Shown in pieces: positions 8,810-16,747 of a stretch of 64,000 nt of DNA. This DNA comes from Clostridium aquiflavi (lineage in GTDB: Bacteria > Bacillota > Clostridia > Clostridiales > Clostridiaceae). A model generated the notes under the pieces. That model saw only the letters and a list, made by a program, of their open reading frames with translations. It did not search any database and was not told where the DNA came from. Every line of letters starts with the position of its first letter. Within the stretch, counting starts at the first letter, position 1. Where the stretch lies: the NCBI RefSeq assembly GCF_031344075.1, contig NZ_JAVJAN010000009.1, positions 33,321-97,320 of the forward strand, given 5' to 3'. The translations under genes and the position numbers were made by a program.

Positions 8810-10426
8810 CTACTTTTTATGTGAAAGTGGTCCTATAACTTTTTTTGTTTTACCATTTAAAAATTGTTGGCTTTTTAATGCTGCTAATTCTATTTCTACA
8901 TTTAATAGTTTATCCTTTAATTCCATAACTTTATACTTAGATGTTCTAAGATTATTATTTACAGTTTTGCTTCTTTCCATAAGTTTACTCTTATGCTTAT
9001 TTAATTCTTCAACTTTATTTTCTAATTCTACTACAGAAGCATCCTTTTTACTTAAAGTATTTTTTAATACCTCTAAGTTTTTCTCTTTTTCATCTAAGTT
9101 ATCTTTTAATTTTTCTAATGACTTTTCTTTGCACTCTAAGATATTTTTTATATCTATTAATGATTTATCTTTATTGCTTAAATCATCTCTTAATTCTTCT
9201 ATTTCTTTATGTTTTATATTTATTGTCTTTTTACTATTATCTTCATTGACAATTAACTTAGAATACTTATCTCTTAAGCTTGTAAGTTCCTCATTTACTT
9301 TTAAATTCTCTTGTTTTATTTTATTTTTTTCATTATTTATTGAATTAATATTATTATTTAATTTTTGAATATTATCTTCTAATATTTTTTTATTTTTTAT
9401 TTCCACGTTTATTTTAGAATTTAATTTTTCATTTTCTCTATTGACTTCTTCAATTTTTTGTTTGAAAATTGTAACTTCTTTATCAGTTTCATAATAAAGA
9501 TCACTGATATTTTCAAGCTCTTCTTTACATTTAGTATATTCTTCTTGAAGAACTCGTTTATTGCTCTTTTCATTTGATATTAATAATGTTAATTCTTCTA
9601 TCTTACTTTGTAAAGTTAAGCAATTGTCTTCTAAAGACTTACTTTTTTCAATCAAGATAGAATTTTCTTCTTCTAAACTAGCTCTAACTTTAATCATTCT
9701 TTCAAGTTCTAATGAATTTTCTGTATTTAAAGTATTTAAATCATCAAACTTTTTACCTAAGTTAGTACATTTGTTTTCTAGAAAAGAAACTTTATTTTCT
9801 AATTCTTTAACATTTCCACTTGAAACTTGTAATTTATTTCTTAACTCTACTTCTTTTCCTTTAGATTCATCTACTTTTTTATAAAGGAACTTATTTTTCT
9901 CTTTTATTTCTACAACTTCTTTGTTTAATACTTCATTTAAATTACTAATTTCTTTTAAATTATTTTCCAACTTATTATTCTTCTCTAATAATAGGCCCTT
10001 TTCTTTTTCTAGATTAGTTGCCTCTTCTTTTAAATTAGTAAGTGTCTCTTCTATTTCTAAATATTTTTCTTTTAAAGATTGCTCACCATTTACTAATTGT
10101 TCTTGAAGTTTTGTTTTCTCTACTAATGTTGTTTTTAAATCTTCATTTAACTTGTCTACTTTTTGAATCAATTCACTTTTTTCAGTTTCTATATTTTTCT
10201 TCTTATTAATGGCATTTCTTAAATTAGAATCACATTCGTAAAGTTCATCTGCTATATTTACTGCCGCAAGTACTGTTGCAGCACTCGTGCTTAATCTAGA
10301 ATTTTTACTCATTATCTCTTTTACTTTACTATCAACAAAATCAGCTAAATCAACTAAGTATTGTTCATTTTTATCACCTTTTAAGTTGTAATCCATACCA
10401 TTTATATTAACTGTTACCTTAATCAT
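8810..10426 (-). CDS. ZapA-domain protein with very long coiled-coil tail
   Basis: 538 residues. The first 65 or so (IKVTVNINGMDYNLKG.. to ..LAAVNIADELYECD) match ZapA, the FtsZ-ring stabiliser that is normally under about 130 residues. Residues 75-520 are almost unbroken heptad coiled coil rich in Glu, Lys, Asn and Leu (LEEENSILIEKSKSLEDN and many like it), then a short basic tail GKTKKVIGPLSHKK. No membrane segment. The ATG follows AAGAGGTG. It has its own terminator. ZapA tetramers bundle FtsZ filaments, so the tail could act as a spacer or scaffold at the division septum; that is inference. Confidence 0.75.
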   Translation of the reverse strand: MIKVTVNINGMDYNLKGDKNEQYLVDLADFVDSKVKEIMSKNSRLSTSAATVLAAVNIADELYECDSNLRNAINKKKNIETEKSELIQKVDKLNEDLKTTLVEKTKLQEQLVNGEQSLKEKYLEIEETLTNLKEEATNLEKEKGLLLEKNNKLENNLKEISNLNEVLNKEVVEIKEKNKFLYKKVDESKGKEVELRNKLQVSSGNVKELENKVSFLENKCTNLGKKFDDLNTLNTENSLELERMIKVRASLEEENSILIEKSKSLEDNCLTLQSKIEELTLLISNEKSNKRVLQEEYTKCKEELENISDLYYETDKEVTIFKQKIEEVNRENEKLNSKINVEIKNKKILEDNIQKLNNNINSINNEKNKIKQENLKVNEELTSLRDKYSKLIVNEDNSKKTINIKHKEIEELRDDLSNKDKSLIDIKNILECKEKSLEKLKDNLDEKEKNLEVLKNTLSKKDASVVELENKVEELNKHKSKLMERSKTVNNNLRTSKYKVMELKDKLLNVEIELAALKSQQFLNGKTKKVIGPLSHKK

Positions 10427-10657
10427 AAATTACACCTCTTAAAATTTCTTTCTCATTGTTTAATTATATTCTATATTCACTCATAACACAATTATATTGA
10501 TACATACTTATGATATAAAAATATTTACTTTTTTCTTACTTTTTTTAATATTAAAAGTCTCTTTATATCTAACATTAAAATTTAATAATTTTTGTAGTCG
10601 AATAATTGATACTAAATTCTCAATTTTTAATATTAGTAATATTTATGCTATATAAAA
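10427..10657. other. Gene-free leader of the ZapA-like gene
   Basis: AT-rich spacer ahead of the zapA-like start at 10426. I see only the ribosome site and no convincing ORF, riboswitch or strong -35/-10 pair. Confidence 0.4.
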
Positions 10658-10710
10658 ATTATAAGAACCAAGAGATAAATTCAAATAATTCACTTCTTGG
10701 TTCTTATAAT
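10658..10710 (-). terminator. Terminator of small 48-residue gene
   Basis: Perfect 15-bp stem ATTATAAGAACCAAG/CTTGGTTCTTATAAT. On the minus strand it is followed by TTTTTATA. It lies 20 bases past the small gene stop. Confidence 0.8.
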
Positions 10711-10729
10711 CTTTATTTAATACAAAACA

Positions 10730-10876
10730 TTATAACTTATGTTTTAAATTATTAGCATGTTCCTTTATAATTTCACCTTGTTCTGTCATCTTACCTTTTA
10801 TTTCCCTTGCAGTTTCTTTTATTTCTGTCTTCATTTTTCTAGCAGTATCTTTTATTTCTTCTCCAAATTTTTCCAT
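10730..10876 (-). CDS. Small charged amphipathic-helix protein (48 residues)
   Basis: Start chosen at the ATG at 10874-10876 (MEKFGEEIKDTARKM), which sits behind GAAAGGAGAAAATGTATC. An in-frame ATG 12 codons upstream would place this ribosome site inside the gene. The protein is a single predicted amphipathic helix with a repeated unit: IKDTARKM, IKETAREI, then KEHANNLKHKL. Family not certain; it recalls short CsbD- or YtxH-type stress proteins but without their signature glycines. It has its own terminator and strong ribosome site, so it is probably real and well expressed. Function unknown. Confidence 0.65.
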   Translation of the reverse strand: MEKFGEEIKDTARKMKTEIKETAREIKGKMTEQGEIIKEHANNLKHKL

Positions 10877-11002
10877 GATACATTTTCTCCTTTCAAAAAT
10901 AAATTTATACACTTATAAGTTTGTGTAAAAATATAAATATTATAAATAATATTTATATTTTTTATCAATTCACAAATTTCAAATTCATTTATTTAAAATA
11001 AA

Positions 11003-11031
11003 TTGAATTTTTTAGTATTTAAGGGTATAAT
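11003..11031 (+). promoter_or_regulatory. Sigma-A type promoter of the MFS gene
   Basis: TTGAAT at 11003-11008, 17-base spacer, TATAAT at 11026-11031, about 57 bases ahead of the start. A CTCTGTTTTAAATATTAAT stretch at 11055-11073, matching the outer end of the dispersed repeat, lies in the leader. Confidence 0.75.
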
Positions 11032-11088
11032 TTAATAATTATTTTTATATTTAGCTCTGTTTTAAATATTAATAAAAGGAGATTTAAG

Positions 11089-12336
11089 ATGAAATTAAAA
11101 AATAAATTGATACTTATATTTTCCCCATATTCAGGACTCCCTAAAGAAATTTATATACTTTTTCTAGGTAAAATAATAAATTGTATAGGATCTTTTATTT
11201 ATCCATTGTTATCACTAATACTTATTCAAAAAATAGGTCTATCTATAAGCCAAGCTGGTGAATTTGTAACCTTTTTAGCTATTCTTCAAGCCCCCTGTGT
11301 ATTAATAGGAGGTAAACTAGTTGACTCTATAGGAAGAAAAAAAGTAATACTTGTTTTTCAAGGATTGTCAGCTTGTACATTTATAATTTGTGGTTTTTTA
11401 CCTTTATCTAATACATTAACTAACTTTATACTATTAGCATCTTGTTTTTCATCGGTATCTTTGCCTGCTTATGATGCACTAGTTTCAGATATCACAACTT
11501 CTGAAAATAGAAAAAATTCTTTTTCACTTATATATATAGGATTAAATTTAGGATTTGCAATAGGACCACTATTAGGTGGCTTATTATTTAATAATTATTT
11601 AAGTCTAATATTTATAGGTGATGGTGTTACAACATTGATTTATCTTTTATTAATAGGATATTTTATAAAAGATATTAAACCTAATTTATTAGAAGGTTCC
11701 ATTAACGAAAATAAGAGTTCTTTCGAGAAAGCTGAAAATTGTTCAGTATTTAAAATATTTCTTAAACGTCCTATTCTAATTTATTATTCCTTACTAATGT
11801 TAACATTTCATTTTGCTTATTCTCAGTGGGGATTTGCAGTACCAATACAATTAAATGATATATTTAGCACTAATGGTGCTAGATACTTTGGGGTTTTGAG
11901 TAGTTTCAATGGATTAATAGTAATTCTATTTACTCCAATAATAACAGTTCTAACAAAGAAATATAGAATACTTTCTATCATTTCAGTTGGAGGACTTCTG
12001 TATTCATTGGCCTTTGGCCTTTGTAGCTTTGCCTCTAATATTTTTTCATTTTTTATCATTGTTACTATAATGACTATAGGCGAAATATCAATTGCTACAA
12101 ATTCTCAAACTTTTATAGCAAATCTTAGTCCTTCATCACATAGAGGAAGAATAAATTCAATTTTACCTTTATTGTATGGTACAGGAAATGGTATTGGACC
12201 TATAATCATGGGTAGAATGATTTCTGTAGTTGGAATAAGACAGGCTTGGTTAATTGTTAGCTTAATCGTTGGAATAGGTGGAATGTTAATGTATCTTCTT
12301 AATTATATTAATATATCTTCATATAATAAGAAGTAG
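11089..12336 (+). CDS. Major facilitator superfamily transporter, drug-efflux-like
   Basis: 415 residues with about 12 hydrophobic segments, a cytoplasmic-membrane secondary transporter. The loop GGKLVDSIGRKKV after TM2 is the classic MFS motif A (GxLxDRxGRKxx). A GLNLGFAIGPLLGG stretch near residue 155 is the motif C-like region typical of proton-driven antiporters. A central cytoplasmic loop near 200-225 (EGSINENKSSFEKAEN) divides the two halves. The ATG follows AAAGGAGATTTAAG. The gene is alone, with its own promoter and a terminator that begins inside the last codons. Substrate cannot be told from sequence; MdtH-like multidrug efflux is the nearest guess. Confidence 0.8.
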   Translation: MKLKNKLILIFSPYSGLPKEIYILFLGKIINCIGSFIYPLLSLILIQKIGLSISQAGEFVTFLAILQAPCVLIGGKLVDSIGRKKVILVFQGLSACTFIICGFLPLSNTLTNFILLASCFSSVSLPAYDALVSDITTSENRKNSFSLIYIGLNLGFAIGPLLGGLLFNNYLSLIFIGDGVTTLIYLLLIGYFIKDIKPNLLEGSINENKSSFEKAENCSVFKIFLKRPILIYYSLLMLTFHFAYSQWGFAVPIQLNDIFSTNGARYFGVLSSFNGLIVILFTPIITVLTKKYRILSIISVGGLLYSLAFGLCSFASNIFSFFIIVTIMTIGEISIATNSQTFIANLSPSSHRGRINSILPLLYGTGNGIGPIIMGRMISVVGIRQAWLIVSLIVGIGGMLMYLLNYINISSYNKK

Positions 12337-12361
12337 TAATACTGTATTCTTACTACTTCTT
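12328..12361 (+). terminator. Terminator of the MFS gene, overlapping its stop codon
   Basis: Perfect 12-bp stem AAGAAGTAGTAA/TTACTACTTCTT followed by AATTTTT. The upstream arm contains the stop codon TAG at 12334-12336. Confidence 0.85.
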
Positions 12362-12373
12362 AATTTTTAAAAA

Positions 12374-12418
12374 TATCTCTGTTTTAAATATATGTATATA
12401 TATGCACTAATTGAATTT
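12374..12418. repeat. Probable end fragment of the dispersed repeat
   Basis: CTCTGTTTTAAATATATG then TATATATGCA and AATTGAATT match only the outer 20 bases and scattered parts of the repeat consensus. Weak, because AT-rich DNA gives such matches by chance. Confidence 0.3.
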
Positions 12419-12424
12419 TTAAAC

Positions 12425-14119
12425 TTATACTAATAATTGTTCTTTAGCATCTATAAACTTTCGATAAAACATGTCTGTGCTCTCAGGTTTTCCAAATAGA
12501 TATCCTTGAATATAATCTGGGTTTACTTTATTTATAATTTCAAATTCTTCTACAGTTTCAATACCTTCAATACATACTTTAATATTAATGCTATGCATAA
12601 GTTTTATTACATACTCTATAAATGTAAAATTATAACTTTTTTCCGTAAGATGTCTTACAAAAGAACGATCTATCTTTACAATATTTACTGGTAAATTTCT
12701 AAGATAATTTAATGAAGAATATCCTGTTCCAAAATCATCTATAGCCATATTTATGCCATATTCCTCAAAATCAGCAAATTTTTTAATTAAAAATTTAAAA
12801 TCTGGTGCCCAACAACTTTCTGTTAATTCTAGTATAACAGAATTTTTATTTATTCCGAATTCTTTTATACATTCATCTAAATACACATTAAAATTATCTT
12901 CCTTTAATTGAATATATGAAACATTTATGCTCATTTTAAAATCTTCGATTATACTTTGCCAATTCATACACATTTTTAATGCTTCCCTAATAACCCATTT
13001 ACCAACCTTTACAATTAAACCACTCTCTTCTAAAAACGGAATAAATTCTAAAGGAGATATTTCTCCTAGTTCAGGTGAATTCCATCTAAGTAGTGCTTCT
13101 GCACCCTTTAATTCATGATTAGACGCCTTAACTTGTGGTTGATAATACAATTCAAATCCATCAAAATTATTTCTTATACTTTCTCTTAATTGCTCTTGAA
13201 GTGTTAGGAAACGTATTTTCTTATTATATAATTCTTCTGAAAAAAATTCTAATCTATTTTTTCCACTTATTTTGGCAAATTCCATGGCACTATTAGCCCT
13301 TTGAAATAGTTCCATACATGAAAGTGCATCATTAGGATATAATGCTACTCCACATGATAAAGTGCAAAAATATTTTTTATCATCAATTTCATGTTGTACA
13401 TTCATATAGTCCTTAATGTTATTAAATAATACTTCTACTTTTTTATAATTTGCGTCCTTATAAAAAATTGCAAATTTATCTCCATCAATTCTATATATAT
13501 TCATATTCTTAGGTAGCATTAAAGTGATTTTTTGAGCCACATCTCTAATAACCATGTCACCAAATAAATAACCATGTTTCTCATTTATGTTTTTAAAATT
13601 ATCAATTCCCATAACTATAACTGCAGAAACAATTTCAGATTTATTATCAAGAAAATTCATCATATCTTCTTGAAATTTACTTCTATTTAGCACTCCTGTT
13701 ATAAAATCTATTTTTGTATCTTTATTCATATCAGTTATATGTCCAAATACAATTATAGCGTTTTCATTTTCATCTTTTAATAAACTTCCACGAAAAGAAA
13801 TCCATATCACTTCACCTTTTTTATTTACAAAACGGCATTGAAAAATATTAATATTTGAAAGTCCTGATTTTATTTTATTTATTCCATGCAAAAATATATC
13901 TTTATCATCATTATATATAATTTTAGACCAATATTCTTCTATGTCACTAGTTGTTGTACCATCTAAATCAAAATCACATAAAATAGATGATGATATTTTA
14001 AATACATTGCTATTAACATCCCAAATAAATACATAATCATCAGTACTGTTATCTATTAACTTGTATATTGTGGAAGCTTGTTCAAAATTTATAATTTTCG
14101 AATTATACTTATGCTTCAC
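12425..14119 (-). CDS. PAS, degenerate GGDEF and EAL protein (probable c-di-GMP phosphodiesterase)
   Basis: 564 residues, no membrane segment. A PAS-like sensor (about 15-132) ends in the typical GHITDMNKDTKIDFITG linker. The GGDEF-like domain spans about 135-295 but its active motif reads DGDKF (212-216) instead of GGDEF, so cyclase activity is unlikely. The EAL domain (about 303-560) is intact: EALLRW (341-346), ELTES, DDFGTGYSSL, KIDRSFV, EGIET and QGYLFGKP. It should therefore hydrolyse cyclic-di-GMP, with the GGDEF-like domain perhaps binding GTP as a regulator. Start is GTG behind AGAAGTGATATAG. It is a single gene between spacers. Confidence 0.87.
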   Translation of the reverse strand: MKHKYNSKIINFEQASTIYKLIDNSTDDYVFIWDVNSNVFKISSSILCDFDLDGTTTSDIEEYWSKIIYNDDKDIFLHGINKIKSGLSNINIFQCRFVNKKGEVIWISFRGSLLKDENENAIIVFGHITDMNKDTKIDFITGVLNRSKFQEDMMNFLDNKSEIVSAVIVMGIDNFKNINEKHGYLFGDMVIRDVAQKITLMLPKNMNIYRIDGDKFAIFYKDANYKKVEVLFNNIKDYMNVQHEIDDKKYFCTLSCGVALYPNDALSCMELFQRANSAMEFAKISGKNRLEFFSEELYNKKIRFLTLQEQLRESIRNNFDGFELYYQPQVKASNHELKGAEALLRWNSPELGEISPLEFIPFLEESGLIVKVGKWVIREALKMCMNWQSIIEDFKMSINVSYIQLKEDNFNVYLDECIKEFGINKNSVILELTESCWAPDFKFLIKKFADFEEYGINMAIDDFGTGYSSLNYLRNLPVNIVKIDRSFVRHLTEKSYNFTFIEYVIKLMHSINIKVCIEGIETVEEFEIINKVNPDYIQGYLFGKPESTDMFYRKFIDAKEQLLV

Positions 14120-14363
14120 CTATATCACTTCTTTCTAGAATATTAAACTTAAATTATAAACACTTTTATAACAAAATAATAATTTTAAACATATTATATC
14201 ATGTTATGGAATATTTTTATATAAATTTGTCAAAAAATATCTATTTTTGTTAATAGAATATATATAAACCACAATTAAGTAAATTACAAATTTAACAATT
14301 ATCTACTTATATATTCGTATTATTTTTATAAAACTTCTATTTTAAAAAGCAACTAATAAAAAA
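14120..14363. other. Gene-free spacer ahead of the EAL gene
   Basis: Very AT-rich spacer. No ORF with a ribosome site, no riboswitch core and no clear promoter was recognised. Confidence 0.4.
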
Positions 14364-14410
14364 AACAGAACCTACCAGAACCACTTACTAGGGTTAAGAT
14401 AATTTCTGTT
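14364..14410 (-). terminator. Terminator of the metallo-beta-lactamase gene
   Basis: Outer stem AACAGAA/TTCTGTT with an inner AACC/GGTT pairing, then on the minus strand a run of T (TTTTTTTTATTAG). It lies 50 bases past the stop at 14460. Confidence 0.6.
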
Positions 14411-14459
14411 ATTTTTTACTTATAATTATTTATTGTTTTTTCTCTTAAAATGGTTATAT

Positions 14460-15401
14460 TTAACTCTTTTTTGTTTTAACTGATATAGTCTTTCCATTAG
14501 ATGTTACTGTTATTTCACCTTGTAAGTCTGTTCTATAAGTTTCTATTCCATTTTTAGAAATCTTACTCATGGTTTCTTTATGAGGATGACCATAACTATT
14601 ATCTGTGCCACAACTTATTATCCCATATTGTGGTGATACAGCTTGTATAAATTCATTACTTGAAGATGTGCTTGACCCATGATGACCAAACTTTAATACA
14701 TCTGCTTTAAGATCTTTTGAATATTTAGACAAAACTTCTTGTTCTACAAGTGTTTCTGCATCCCCAGTAAACATTAACTTTTTATCACCAAATGTTAATT
14801 TCATTATAGGTGAGTAATTATTAAACTCCTCATAACTTTCTTTTATTGGAGAATATACATCTATTTTAGCACCAGAACCTAAATCAAATTTCATACCTTC
14901 TTTTATCGTTTGAATCTTAATCCCTTCATTTGAAACTGCATTTAACATATTTTCAAATGTTTTTGTTGTATGAGTAACTTTAGGCATATAAAAATTTTCT
15001 ACTTTATACTTTTGAAATATTTTTGTCATTCCACCTATATGATCTTCATGTGGATGAGTCGCAATTACCATTTCAAAATCATCTATATTTTTTTCTTCTA
15101 ATTGCTTTAATAAATGATCTGCTTCACTTCTTGGACCTGCATCTATTAATATATCAAAATCATTAACTCTTATATATGCAGCATCACCTTGTCCAACATC
15201 CAAATAAGAAACTTCTAAGTTCCCACTTACATTTCCTAAATTTTCTGGGGTATTAGAATTAAAATCATTTCCAAAAACAAAGCTCATAAGTCCTATAATA
15301 GCAAAAAGTATTATTGTTATGAATTGCGCCTTTTTATTACCTTTATTTTTTTTCATACTCTTTTTAAAAGCTTTTTTTAGTTTGTCATTATTATTACTCA
15401 A
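14460..15401 (-). CDS. ComEC/Rec2-like metallo-beta-lactamase-fold hydrolase, membrane anchored
   Basis: 313 residues: a lysine-rich cytoplasmic start, one membrane segment (about 26-43), then a metallo-beta-lactamase domain facing outside. Motifs are SYLDVGQGDAAYI (66-78), the metal site HPHEDH (116-121), FTGDAE and FGHHGSSTSSS. This is the stand-alone form of the C-terminal ComEC domain, which in competence systems is thought to degrade the non-transported DNA strand, but the ComEC channel itself is absent here. Other members are general nucleases or hydrolases. Start is TTG behind GGAGGAAATAA. Extracytoplasmic orientation is inferred from the positive-inside rule. Confidence 0.82.
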   Translation of the reverse strand: MSNNNDKLKKAFKKSMKKNKGNKKAQFITIILFAIIGLMSFVFGNDFNSNTPENLGNVSGNLEVSYLDVGQGDAAYIRVNDFDILIDAGPRSEADHLLKQLEEKNIDDFEMVIATHPHEDHIGGMTKIFQKYKVENFYMPKVTHTTKTFENMLNAVSNEGIKIQTIKEGMKFDLGSGAKIDVYSPIKESYEEFNNYSPIMKLTFGDKKLMFTGDAETLVEQEVLSKYSKDLKADVLKFGHHGSSTSSSNEFIQAVSPQYGIISCGTDNSYGHPHKETMSKISKNGIETYRTDLQGEITVTSNGKTISVKTKKS

Positions 15402-15467
15402 ATTATTTCCTCCATCTTAATAATTAAAATTCTTTTCATCTCTTAGTTAAACTGCTTTTAACTAAGA

Positions 15468-15557
15468 CTATGTTTTAAATATGTATTGATATATTCAATA
15501 GGAAAATTGGATATGTCCACACGCTACTAAAATATAAACTATCATTCAAAACATATG
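15468..15557. repeat. Short palindromic copy of the dispersed repeat
   Basis: Left end CTATGTTTTAAATATGTATTG then ATATATTCAATAGG, right end TTCAAAACATATG, which reads CATATGTTTTGAA in reverse complement. GGATATGTCC sits in the centre. It lies in the 300-base gap between the S66 and metallo-beta-lactamase genes. Confidence 0.55.
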
Positions 15558-15581
15558 TTCGCTAATTTATAGTATAAACTA

Positions 15582-15621
15582 ATAAAGTTATCAAATAAAG
15601 ACCTTTATTTGATAACTTTAT
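15582..15621 (-). terminator. Hairpin, probable terminator of the S66 gene
   Basis: Perfect 18-bp arms ATAAAGTTATCAAATAAA/TTTATTTGATAACTTTAT with a 4-base loop, downstream of the S66 gene. No strong T run follows on either strand, so it may instead be a transcript-stabilising hairpin. Confidence 0.5.
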
Positions 15622-15639
15622 CTAAATCATATTATTTAT

Positions 15640-15695
15640 GTCTATATTTTAAATATGCAATAGGTAAAGGGCATTGTAATTGAACTTTATTGCTT
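15640..15695. repeat. Internally deleted copy of the dispersed repeat
   Basis: TATTTTAAATATG is joined directly to CAATAGGTAAAGGGCATTG and TAATTGAACT. The TTGATATAT block is missing. It abuts the S66 stop codon at 15703. Confidence 0.55.
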
Positions 15696-15702
15696 AATTT
15701 CT

Positions 15703-16620
15703 TTATTCTAATATATTTATCTCTTGATTATCTGCATTAATTTTTATTTTAGCACCTAAAGGAAGGGTAAGTGTTGGTAAACAATGTCCACAATAAACAT
15801 CATATAATGCAGGTTTCCCCTCTGATGCTATTAACTCTTCAAATATTTGCATTAATGACAAGCTTTCTCTACCCTTTGGTGGTAAACAATCAGTCCATTT
15901 CCCTAAAATTATCCCACTTGCATCCTTTAATTTATTGCATTGTTTTAATTGCATAATCATTCTATCAATTTTGTATGGATATTCATCAATCTCTTCTAAA
16001 AATAATATTTTTCCTTTAGTATCTATTTCATAATCTGTTCCTAGTGTTGAACAAATTACTGAAAGATTTCCTCCAACTAATCTTCCTTCTGCTTCTCCTT
16101 CAAATAAAGTTTTAATTTCTGTGCTCTCTATATTTCTTAATTTTCCTAAAGGCTTTAATGTAAATATACTCTTTTTAAAATAATACTCAGTGTACTTATC
16201 TAGTCCCTTATACATTTCTGTTGCTGGCATAGGTGCATGAAATGTAATAAAATTACACCTCTTATTTATTACATTATGAATAGCTGTAACATCACTATAT
16301 CCTGAAAATACTTTAGCATTCTTTTTTATCATATTATAATCTAGCTTATCTAAAATCCTTGTTGATCCATACCCTCCCCTTATTGCAAAAATTCCAGATA
16401 TTGATTTATCAGAAAACATAGTATTTAAATCATTAGCTCTCATATCATCACTTCCAGATAAATAACCATAATGGGCTTTACAACTTTCACCAACTACAAC
16501 TTCAAATCCTAATTCTCTCATTGCTTTAATAGATAATTCTAATCTTTCTTCAGTTGTTGGACTAGATAATCCTACAAGAGCTATTTTATCTCCTTTTTTT
16601 AATGGTTTAGGTCTTCTCAA
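15703..16620 (-). CDS. S66 LD-carboxypeptidase / MccF-like peptidase
   Basis: 305 residues, normal for peptidase family S66, which trims the terminal D-alanine of murein tetrapeptides or cleaves microcin-type acyl-adenylates. Catalytic motifs are all present: nucleophile serine in FSGYSDVTA, glutamate in LFLEEIDEYPYKID, and histidine in YCGHCLPTLTLPLGA. The RGGYGSTRILDKLD stretch is also typical. No signal peptide, so it acts in the cytoplasm, as in muropeptide recycling. Start is TTG behind GAGGATGGAAATATA. It stands alone between the pheT terminator and a repeat-filled gap. A second, more divergent S66 gene lies at 53772. Confidence 0.87.
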   Translation of the reverse strand: MRRPKPLKKGDKIALVGLSSPTTEERLELSIKAMRELGFEVVVGESCKAHYGYLSGSDDMRANDLNTMFSDKSISGIFAIRGGYGSTRILDKLDYNMIKKNAKVFSGYSDVTAIHNVINKRCNFITFHAPMPATEMYKGLDKYTEYYFKKSIFTLKPLGKLRNIESTEIKTLFEGEAEGRLVGGNLSVICSTLGTDYEIDTKGKILFLEEIDEYPYKIDRMIMQLKQCNKLKDASGIILGKWTDCLPPKGRESLSLMQIFEELIASEGKPALYDVYCGHCLPTLTLPLGAKIKINADNQEINILE

Positions 16621-16693
16621 TATATTTCCATCCTCTATAATTACTTTAATATCAATATATTTAAACTTAAACTTATTTATCCTTAAAGTATAA

Positions 16694-16734
16694 AAAAATG
16701 ACTAGATTTTAAATTATAAAATCCAGTCATTTTT
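16694..16734 (-). terminator. Terminator of the pheST operon
   Basis: AAAATGACT/AGTCATTTT stem extended by GATTTTA/TAAAATC with one mismatch, followed by T-rich sequence on the minus strand. It lies just past the pheT stop at 16748. Confidence 0.85.
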
Positions 16735-16747
16735 AATTTCAATTTAA

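Noticed and set aside
8967..10106. Several plus-strand ORFs of 60-130 codons
   Set aside because: They mirror the coiled-coil gene on the other strand; the phenylalanine- and serine-rich translations are typical antisense shadows of Glu/Lys coding DNA.
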